From NCBI GenBank assembly GCA_903875215.1, contig CAIQVH010000027.1:1-33469 (forward strand): 33,469 nt of DNA, written 5' to 3'. This stretch comes from an uncultured Anaerolineae bacterium. Its GTDB lineage: Bacteria > Chloroflexota > Anaerolineae > Anaerolineales > Villigracilaceae. Below the pieces are notes generated by a model. The model was not told the DNA's origin and did not search any database. It worked only from the letters and a program-made list of their open reading frames with translations. Below are positions 23,599 to 29,904 of the stretch, in pieces (position 1 is the first letter of the stretch; each line of letters begins with the position of its first letter). The translations under genes and the position numbers were made by a program.

Positions 23599-25365
23599 TT
23601 ACACGAGAAATGCCCCGGTTTGGGCGGGTAAATCTACCACAAGTGCGCCATTTTCTTGAGTGACTGGGCAATTGTTGAGCGCGTCGCGCATTAGCGGGAG
23701 GCCGGGGAGGAAAATTCGCCGGGGTTCGGTGGACAGGTTGAAGGCGGCCACCACCACCCCGGAGGCAGATTCGCGGGCGTAGGCGAAAATTTGGTCGTCG
23801 AGGTGCAGCAGGCGGCGGGGGCTGTCGAGCAGGAGCGGGTGCGCGCGGCGCAGTTCAATCAGGCGGCGGAAGGTTTCGCGCAAATCGGCATCCTGTTCAT
23901 CGCCCCATTTCATCGGCAGGCGGGCTTCCTCGAAAATGCCGAAGTCGTTCTGGTGAATGGGGCGTTCCTGCGAAACCCCGGCTTCGGTGCCGTTGTAGAC
24001 AATTGGCGGGCCGGAGAGGGTGAACAGCGCCAGCGCGGCCAGTTTGACCCTGGCCTTGTCGCCGTTGGAAATGAACAGGAAACGGTTCATGTCGTGGTTG
24101 TCGAGAAATGCCGGGCGCGAAAAATCTGTCGGGAAATAGGCTTCGTGCTCGGCCAGGAAAGACTCGAAGCGCGAGAGCAGCCAGTTGCCATGCCCAAAAG
24201 TCTCGCGCAGGGCGCGGCAGAGCAGGAAGTCGAGCGTACCGTCCATCGTCCCGGCGTAGGAGAGTTGGGTTTCGGGGGTGTGGATGATTTCGCCAAAGGT
24301 CCAACAGTCGGGGTTGGCCTGGCGGCAGGCGCGGCGGAAATCGGCCCAGAAATCGTGCGAGGGGCCGTAAGCGTAGTCGAGGCGGAAACCGTCCACGCCC
24401 ATTTCGAGCCAGAAGCGGGCGCTTTTGAGCAAATAGTCGCGCGCCGGGCCGGGTTTCAGGTTCAGTTCGGGCAGTTCGCGCACGCCGAAGTAGGTGGCGT
24501 AATCGTCGGGCCAGTCCAGCCAGGTGAACCAGTCGCGGGTTGGGCTGTTGGGGTCGGTTTTGGCGGATTGGAAGGCCGGGTGCTGGTCGGAGCAGTGGTT
24601 AGCGACAAAATCGAGAATCAGGCGCAAGCCGCGCGCGTGGGCTTCGGCCAGCAGTTCCTTGAAGTCGTCGAGGGTGCCGAAACGCGGCTCGATGGCGAAA
24701 TAATCGAGCGCGTCGTAGCCGTGATGGGTCAGGCTGGGGAAAATGGGCGAGAGCCAGATGGCGGTGAAGCCCATCTCGCGGATGTAATCCAGTTTTTGGA
24801 GCACGCCGCGCAGGGTGCCGCCGTAAAACCCGGCCAGGGTGTCGGGATTTTTCCAGGGGACGTTGTCGCCGGGGTAAAAGCGGTCAACAAAGACGTGGTA
24901 GACGACGGCCTCCCGCGCCCAGGCCGGAATCGGGTCGTTCGCGGCCCAATACGCGAAGCGGGTGGCCTCGGCGGCGGTGGCGGACTGGTTATCGGCGTAG
25001 ACCCAGGTCTCGGAACCGGCGACGTGGGCGGCGAGGCGGTAATGCACCATCGTCCCGGCGGGCTGGGGCGGCAGGATTCCGCGCCAGGTGCGGATGTAAT
25101 CGCCCAGGGCGTTGTCCCAGGTCACTTTAACGGGAGCCAGGTCGAGGGCTGATTCCGCGCCACTTTCAGGCTGGAACCAGCAGGTTAAACGGTCAAACGG
25201 CTGCGGGCCGGAGGTGGTTACGGTCAATTCCACCGGCTGTTCCGGCTCCACATCCAGCGGATTCCGCCGGTGAAGGTGACGGACGCCCGTCAAACTGGAT
25301 TGGTGCATGGCTAAACGGGTCTCCGGGTCAAACAATTGGCCGAAAATTTTGTCGCGGTACGACAT
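23599..25365 (-). CDS. GH13 maltogenic amylase/neopullulanase-like glycosidase
   Basis: A 588-residue GH13 enzyme of the cyclomaltodextrinase/neopullulanase/maltogenic amylase type. Residues 1-140 form a beta-sandwich (CBM34-like), followed by the catalytic barrel from WAREAVVYHVFVDRF. Catalytic residues: nucleophile Asp330 (GFRLDYAYG), acid/base Glu359 (TFGEII) and Asp425 (FLDNHDMNR). DFVANH at 252-257 is region I. No signal peptide, so it acts in the cytoplasm on imported maltodextrin or cyclodextrin. It starts 2 nt after the malG stop, so it is part of the mal operon and strongly supports an alpha-glucan substrate for the transporter. Confidence 0.88.
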   Translation of the reverse strand: MSYRDKIFGQLFDPETRLAMHQSSLTGVRHLHRRNPLDVEPEQPVELTVTTSGPQPFDRLTCWFQPESGAESALDLAPVKVTWDNALGDYIRTWRGILPPQPAGTMVHYRLAAHVAGSETWVYADNQSATAAEATRFAYWAANDPIPAWAREAVVYHVFVDRFYPGDNVPWKNPDTLAGFYGGTLRGVLQKLDYIREMGFTAIWLSPIFPSLTHHGYDALDYFAIEPRFGTLDDFKELLAEAHARGLRLILDFVANHCSDQHPAFQSAKTDPNSPTRDWFTWLDWPDDYATYFGVRELPELNLKPGPARDYLLKSARFWLEMGVDGFRLDYAYGPSHDFWADFRRACRQANPDCWTFGEIIHTPETQLSYAGTMDGTLDFLLCRALRETFGHGNWLLSRFESFLAEHEAYFPTDFSRPAFLDNHDMNRFLFISNGDKARVKLAALALFTLSGPPIVYNGTEAGVSQERPIHQNDFGIFEEARLPMKWGDEQDADLRETFRRLIELRRAHPLLLDSPRRLLHLDDQIFAYARESASGVVVAAFNLSTEPRRIFLPGLPLMRDALNNCPVTQENGALVVDLPAQTGAFLV

Positions 25366-25367
25366 GG

Positions 25368-26264
25368 TTATTCTTTCACAGCGCCGACGGTTAAGCCGCC
25401 CGCAATCTGGTCTTGCAAGGCCAGGTAGATAATCATCACCGGCAGGGCGCCGATGAGCGCGCCCGCGGAGAACGGGCCCCAGTTTTGGGCGAACTGGTTG
25501 TTGGTAAAGAGCGCCAGGCCGACCATCAGGGTGTAGTTTTCGGCTTTGGAGAGCAGGATGCGAGCCAGGACGAAGTCGCCATAGGTGCCGATGAAGGCCA
25601 GGATGCCGACCACGACCAGGATGGGGCGCAGGAGCGGCAGGAGCAGTTGGGTGAAAATCTGCCAGTTGGTGGCACCGTCGAGCATGGCGGCCTCGTCGAT
25701 GGCGCGCGGGATGGTGTCCAAAAAGCCTTTCATCAGCCAGATGTTGATGCCCATCGAGCCGCCCAGGTAGACCAGGATCAGCCCGGCGTGGGTTTCCAGC
25801 CCCAGCCAGGGGATGATGTGGCCGGTTTGCTCAATCATCAGGTAGATGGCAACCAGCGCCAGCAGGTTGGGGAAAACCTGGATGAGCAGGATGGCCTTGA
25901 GCATGGTGATGCGGCCCGCAAAGCGCAGGCGCGAGAAGGCGAAGGCGGCCATGGTGGTGATGGAAATGGAAAGGATGGTGGTGATGCCGGAAACCTTGAT
26001 GGAGTTCCAGACCCATTTCCAGAAGGGCAGGAGCGGGTCGTTGAACAGTTTTTCAAAGTTCTGGAACCCGGCCTGGGGGGGAATCAGGCTCTGGGAGCCG
26101 AGCTGGCTGGTGGGGTCGAGGGCGGCGGAGAAAATCCACAGCACCGGGAAGACCGAGAAGACCACCAGGATGACGGCGATGACCAGTTTGATGACCAGGC
26201 TGACACGATTCATGAAGCGCTGGGACGAGCGCAGGTTCTGGTAGGTGCTGGCGAGTTTAGACAT
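25368..26264 (-). CDS. malG: Maltodextrin ABC transporter permease MalG
   Basis: A 298-residue, six-helix binding-protein-dependent permease. The EAA loop that contacts the ATPase reads EAAMLDGATNWQIFTQLLLP. I start it at ATG 26264 (MSKLASTYQN), preceded by a strong GAGGAGGT RBS; the frame extends to 26393 but that part overlaps malF and is low-complexity serine. It overlaps the end of malF by 8 nt. It pairs with MalF in the membrane. No ATPase subunit gene is in the operon. Confidence 0.9.
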   Translation of the reverse strand: MSKLASTYQNLRSSQRFMNRVSLVIKLVIAVILVVFSVFPVLWIFSAALDPTSQLGSQSLIPPQAGFQNFEKLFNDPLLPFWKWVWNSIKVSGITTILSISITTMAAFAFSRLRFAGRITMLKAILLIQVFPNLLALVAIYLMIEQTGHIIPWLGLETHAGLILVYLGGSMGINIWLMKGFLDTIPRAIDEAAMLDGATNWQIFTQLLLPLLRPILVVVGILAFIGTYGDFVLARILLSKAENYTLMVGLALFTNNQFAQNWGPFSAGALIGALPVMIIYLALQDQIAGGLTVGAVKE

Positions 26265-27849
26265 TTTTACTGACCTCCTCCCACATGTTGGTGAATCGGA
26301 ACTGGACGAGGGTGATGGTGCCAACGATGAAGAAGACGATGATGCTGATGGCCGAGGCGAGACCGTACTGGACGCCGCGCCCGCCCGAGGCAAAAGCCAG
26401 GTTATAGACGTAGCTGATCAGGATGTCGGTGTGACCGGCCTGGGTGGTTGCGCCGACAATCGGCGGGCCGCCGTTAATGAACAGGTAGATCAGCCCGAAG
26501 TTGTTGAAGTTGTAGACGTAGGAGGCAATCAGCAGGGGGCCGACCGCGACGAGCAGAAGCGGCAGGGTGATGTTGCGGAAAGCCTGCCAGCTGTTCGCGC
26601 CGTCAATTTTGGCGGCTTCGTACAAATCGGCGGGGATGGATTGGAGTGCGCCGCTGGTAATCAGCATGAAGTAGGGATAGCCCAGCCAGAGATTGACCAG
26701 CAGGACACCGGCCTGGGCCCAAATCGGCTCGGAGAACCAGGGCGGGGAGAAGCCAAACCAGGTTTTGGTCAGGTGGTTGATGATGCCCAGGTCGGGGTTC
26801 ATCATGCCGCGCCAAATCAGGACGGTGATGACCGAGGGGATGGTGTAGGGAATCAACAGCAGGGTGCGGAAAACTTTTTTCAACGGGAAATCTTTATCGT
26901 TGAACATCAAGGCGATTGCCAGCCCCAGGCTGAAGGTGGAAAGCACGCTCAGGGTTGGGAAAACAAAGTTCCAGACCAGGATTTGCACCAGCGGGCCGCG
27001 CAAGGCCGGGCTTTGGACAAAATTGACAAAGTTCTGGAAGCCAATAACCGCCCGGTAGCCGGGGACGATTGCCTTGCCGCTTGTCCGCGAGGTGTAGGTG
27101 CCGTTAACATCGTTGTAGACTTCGCCGTTTTCCTGGTCGGTCAGGGTGTTGGCGGCGGGGTCATAAGCGTAGCGGGGTTTGAGTTCGGCGGCTTCGGATG
27201 GGGAACGAATCTGGATGGTTTTTCCCGCCTCGCCGAACTTGATGTTCGGAAGTTCCTTGTCGGTGGCGGCCAGGATGGGGTTCAGGCGGGTGAAGCCATC
27301 GATGGAAGTTGGAATGCCATTCGAATCAGCCTGCCCGATGCCGGGGTCGCCGGGTTTGGCTGGGACGAGGGCCGAGCCAACCTTGCCGAGGTAGGTGTTG
27401 CCGTCCGGGTCAATCAGCCAGAGGGCGTAGGAATTATCTGCAGCCTTGAAGGCAGTCCATTTGTAGGATTTGCCAGTCTTGGGCAGGTAGGTTTCTTTTT
27501 CAATGACGGCCAGCGCCTGTTGCTGGGTCAGCAGGTGACCATCCCCGTAGTTGGTGAAGGCGATGTATATGGTGAACAACATCGGGTAGATGGTGAACAA
27601 GACCAGGAAGGAAAGCCCGGTCACCATCCAGCGGTAGGCGTAGGCCTGGGGCAGCAGGAGGACGAGATTTACGAGCAGGAAGACAACTCCCACCACGGCG
27701 GCCAGTTGGAGATAACCTGACTGGACAGCCTGGACGATGAACCAGCCTGACCCCAGGTCAAAGACCAGGAGAAAAAACAGACGCAGGAGCACGGAGAAGG
27801 GATTTTCTGCCTGTTTTTTTGGTTGTGGTACAGGATTGTTTGCAGTCAT
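26257..27849 (-). CDS. malF: Maltodextrin ABC transporter permease MalF
   Basis: A 530-residue permease that follows the E. coli MalF plan, including the large P2 periplasmic loop (about residues 101-285) that docks onto MalE. Recognisable MalF-like stretches are YIAFTNYGDG, LLLIPYTIPSVIT, LWLGYPYFM and the EAA loop EAAKIDGANSWQAF (411-424). Preceded by AGGAG at good spacing from ATG 27849. The presence of P2 marks the system as the maltose/maltodextrin type rather than a general sugar permease, which usually lacks this loop. Confidence 0.92.
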   Translation of the reverse strand: MTANNPVPQPKKQAENPFSVLLRLFFLLVFDLGSGWFIVQAVQSGYLQLAAVVGVVFLLVNLVLLLPQAYAYRWMVTGLSFLVLFTIYPMLFTIYIAFTNYGDGHLLTQQQALAVIEKETYLPKTGKSYKWTAFKAADNSYALWLIDPDGNTYLGKVGSALVPAKPGDPGIGQADSNGIPTSIDGFTRLNPILAATDKELPNIKFGEAGKTIQIRSPSEAAELKPRYAYDPAANTLTDQENGEVYNDVNGTYTSRTSGKAIVPGYRAVIGFQNFVNFVQSPALRGPLVQILVWNFVFPTLSVLSTFSLGLAIALMFNDKDFPLKKVFRTLLLIPYTIPSVITVLIWRGMMNPDLGIINHLTKTWFGFSPPWFSEPIWAQAGVLLVNLWLGYPYFMLITSGALQSIPADLYEAAKIDGANSWQAFRNITLPLLLVAVGPLLIASYVYNFNNFGLIYLFINGGPPIVGATTQAGHTDILISYVYNLAFASGGRGVQYGLASAISIIVFFIVGTITLVQFRFTNMWEEVSKNV

Positions 27850-27952
27850 TGGGATTCTCCTGATTTGGAGTGCGCAAGTTCTACTTCCGTACCCTAAAAT
27901 CCAGATGAAAAGCTGGGGCCCTCTGGAAATCGCTGTGGTTTAAACCCTTATT

Positions 27953-27979
27953 GGACACGGATTTCACGGGTTTCACGGC
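27953..27979. repeat. Half of a class C-like repeat in the malE-malF gap
   Basis: GGACACGGATTTCACGGGTTTCACGG resembles one arm of the ACACGGATT element at 12544-12568. No matching right arm is found, so it looks like a remnant. The rest of the 196-nt gap holds the malE hairpin and no open frame. Confidence 0.45.
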
Positions 27980-28003
27980 AAAGCCCAAAGAGCCAAAACT
28001 GGT

Positions 28004-28029
28004 CAGGAGGCCGGTTGCCCGGCCTCCTG
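28004..28029 (-). terminator. Perfect 11-bp hairpin 3' of malE
   Basis: CAGGAGGCCGG and CCGGCCTCCTG pair perfectly around a 4-nt loop, 17 nt beyond the malE stop. On the minus strand only a short TTTT follows after several bases, so it is a weak terminator at best. Its place between malE and malF fits a barrier that protects malE mRNA and gives more MalE than MalFG. Confidence 0.6.
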
Positions 28030-28046
28030 GTTTGTGATGGCGGAAA

Positions 28047-29642
28047 CTACTTGATTGTAACGGTCAAGATGTGCGTTTCGGGGTCGTAGGAGAAAGAGAC
28101 TTCGCCATCGGCTGTGAGCGAGAATTTGATGTTGTCGCCGCCGGCCTTGCCATCGACACCGTAGTTGGTCGTCCAGGTGCCGTCCAGCGCAACTTTGACT
28201 TCGTAATCGCCAGCCTTGAGTTTGAAGGGGCCGGAGACATAGCTTTTTCCGTCGTCGCTCTTCTGCATCGCGGTAGCGGCGCAATCGGGTTTCCAGTTGC
28301 CAGCGTCGCCGTCACCACAGCCGGCCTGGTTCTGGTAGGAGCCGGGGACGTTGACCATGCCGGTCAGCGGGTTGGCGATGACATCGCGGATTTTCTTGGC
28401 GGCATCCTGAAGGGCGGCATCGGGAGCCTGTTTGCCCTGGAAAACCAGCGTGATGGCGGTGCCCCAGTTGGCCCAGACCGCGCCCATCGCGGGGATGGCG
28501 GGCATCGGCTGGGAGTTGGCGCCAGCCTGGCCGAAGGCCAGCAGGTCGGGGTCGGAAATCTTGTCGAAAACGGGTTTATAGGCCGAGGGGCGGTTGCCGC
28601 CGGTCTGGAGCTGGGACATCACATCGTCAGTGGCGATGTATTCGGTCAGGAAGGACTGGGCCAGCAGCAGGTTCTGGCTCTTGGCATTCAGCATAAAGCC
28701 CTGGACGCCAGAGAAGGGTGCGCCGTTGCTGGGGAAGGTGCTCATGCCGTAGGGCACTTTGGCAGTCTTGATGGCATCCAAATCCCACGGGCCGGTGATA
28801 AAGAAGGGTTCTTTGCCATCGGTGAACAGCTTGAGGGCGGTGTTGCCATCGATGGTGGAGCTCAGGCAGCCGTTTTTGACATTGTCATCGAGGAACTGAA
28901 CCGCCTTGATGAAGCCTTCGTTATCGAGGCCGACATCCTGCGGGTTGTAGTTGCCCTGGGCGTCTTTGCCGAAAATGTAGCCGCCGAAGGAGGTATAAAG
29001 TGAATACAGGTGATAATCGGGGCTGCCAAAGCCGAGGCAGTAGGTGGCTTTGCCATCGTCCTGGAGCTTCTTGCCAGCCGCCATCAAATCTTCCCAGGTT
29101 TTGGGCAGGTCGGTAACCAAATCTTTATTGTAGAACAGGGCCACGTTCTCAACGGCGTAGGGCATGCCGTAGAGTTTGCCATCAATGGTGAAGGCATCCA
29201 GCGCGGGTTGCAGGAAGGAGGCTTTCTTGTCGCCCAGGTCGAGCGGCGCGACGAGGCCGTTGGCAACCAGCACACCGGCCTGGTCGTGCGGCACGATGAT
29301 AATATCGGGGCCGTTGCCGGTCGGGGCGGCGGTCTGGAACTTGTCGCGAATCTGGCCGAAATCGGTCACCTGGATATCCACCTTGACATTATATTTCGCC
29401 AGGAACTCATCGGCTACCTGCTTGAAGACCGGCGCTTTGGTGGCGTCGACCCACATGACGAGGGTCGCGGCGGGTTCAGCGGGCGCTTCGGTCGCGGGAA
29501 CAGCGGTGGGGGCCTCGGCTGGCGCTTCGGTCGCGGCGGGCTGTTCAGGGGCGGTTGTGGCAGTCGCGCCGCCGCCGCAGGCGGCCAGCAGCATGGAGAC
29601 CGCGACGAGCAGGGAAAGAACGAGATACAGTTTGCGGAACAT
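28047..29642 (-). CDS. malE: MalE-like maltodextrin-binding lipoprotein with C-terminal X25 module
   Basis: A 531-residue solute-binding lipoprotein. Signal peptide 1-21 with lipobox LLAAC (Cys22), a Pro/Ala/Thr/Glu linker (about 23-60), then a MalE-type type I binding domain (about 61-430; e.g. FFITGPWDLDAIK, GGNRPSAYKPVFD). Residues about 431-531 form a separate beta module whose signature (GNWKPDC, YEVKVALDGTWTTNYG, VSFSYDPETHILTVT) matches the X25 domain of amylopullulanases. Start set at ATG 29642 (MFRKLYLVLS) with GGAG; the frame reaches 29678. It is the first gene of the operon with malF, malG and GH13. Two cysteines (442, 454) in the X25 region might bond. Confidence 0.9.
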   Translation of the reverse strand: MFRKLYLVLSLLVAVSMLLAACGGGATATTAPEQPAATEAPAEAPTAVPATEAPAEPAATLVMWVDATKAPVFKQVADEFLAKYNVKVDIQVTDFGQIRDKFQTAAPTGNGPDIIIVPHDQAGVLVANGLVAPLDLGDKKASFLQPALDAFTIDGKLYGMPYAVENVALFYNKDLVTDLPKTWEDLMAAGKKLQDDGKATYCLGFGSPDYHLYSLYTSFGGYIFGKDAQGNYNPQDVGLDNEGFIKAVQFLDDNVKNGCLSSTIDGNTALKLFTDGKEPFFITGPWDLDAIKTAKVPYGMSTFPSNGAPFSGVQGFMLNAKSQNLLLAQSFLTEYIATDDVMSQLQTGGNRPSAYKPVFDKISDPDLLAFGQAGANSQPMPAIPAMGAVWANWGTAITLVFQGKQAPDAALQDAAKKIRDVIANPLTGMVNVPGSYQNQAGCGDGDAGNWKPDCAATAMQKSDDGKSYVSGPFKLKAGDYEVKVALDGTWTTNYGVDGKAGGDNIKFSLTADGEVSFSYDPETHILTVTIK

Positions 29643-29701
29643 TTTCTTCTCCTTTTGTTGGTTTTGACTTGTACCCATTCAGGGGTAATGGAACTATGCT
29701 C

Positions 29702-29744
29702 ATTATATAAACTCGCCGTTGCGCAGGCGTTGCGCGGAAGTTGC
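29702..29744 (-). promoter_or_regulatory. malE promoter with three 11-bp-spaced SARP-like operator repeats
   Basis: The minus strand has TATAAT (29707-29702), with the start expected about 52 nt before the malE ATG. Upstream, GCAAC occurs three times at exactly 11-bp spacing (29744-29740, 29733-29729, 29722-29718), the two nearest as GCGCAACG. The nearest 7-mer GCAACGG ends 8 nt from TATAAT, covering the place of a -35 box, which is otherwise poor. Direct repeats at an 11-bp pitch over the -35 region are the known binding pattern of SARP activators. Confidence 0.6.
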
Positions 29745-29761
29745 AACCACCCCATTCCCCG

Positions 29762-29873
29762 CCTTCCCCCAAATACGGACAAAAAAACGTCCGTATTTGG
29801 GGGAAGGAGCCAAAACCTGGCAGAAAACGGGTTTCTCCTTCCCCCATTTTCAAAAACCGAAAATGGGGGAAGG
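29762..29873. repeat. Double-hairpin cruciform between malE and the SARP gene
   Basis: Two perfect inverted repeats: CCTTCCCCCAAATACGGAC (29762-29780) with its complement at 29789-29807 (19 bp), and CCTTCCCCCATTTTC (29837-29851) with its complement at 29859-29873 (15 bp). Imperfect outer arms CCCCATTCCCCG and CCGGGAAGGGGG surround both. The architecture is that of class A with a different sequence. Confidence 0.85.
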
Positions 29874-29892
29874 CCGGGAAGGGGGTCAACGG

Positions 29893-29904
29893 TATAATTC
29901 CTCC
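29893..29904 (+). promoter_or_regulatory. -10 box giving a leaderless SARP mRNA
   Basis: TATAAT (29893-29898) ends 6 nt before ATG 29905, so the normal start point falls on the A of the start codon. No Shine-Dalgarno sequence is present. No -35 box is recognisable; its place overlaps the end of the second hairpin at 29859-29873. Confidence 0.55.

Noticed and set aside
23791-25152. 453-residue plus-strand frame opposite GH13
   Set aside because: Antisense shadow of a gene with all catalytic residues.
26265-26393. Longer start of malG
   Set aside because: A serine-rich segment overlapping malF; ATG 26264 has a strong RBS.
26245-27720. 491-residue plus-strand frame opposite malF
   Set aside because: Shadow of malF, rich in Gly/Gln/Asp/Val as expected from antisense of hydrophobic codons.
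29719-29904. N-terminal extension of the SARP gene by 62 residues
   Set aside because: The extension only translates the double hairpin; the conserved domain and the -10 box place the start at 29905.
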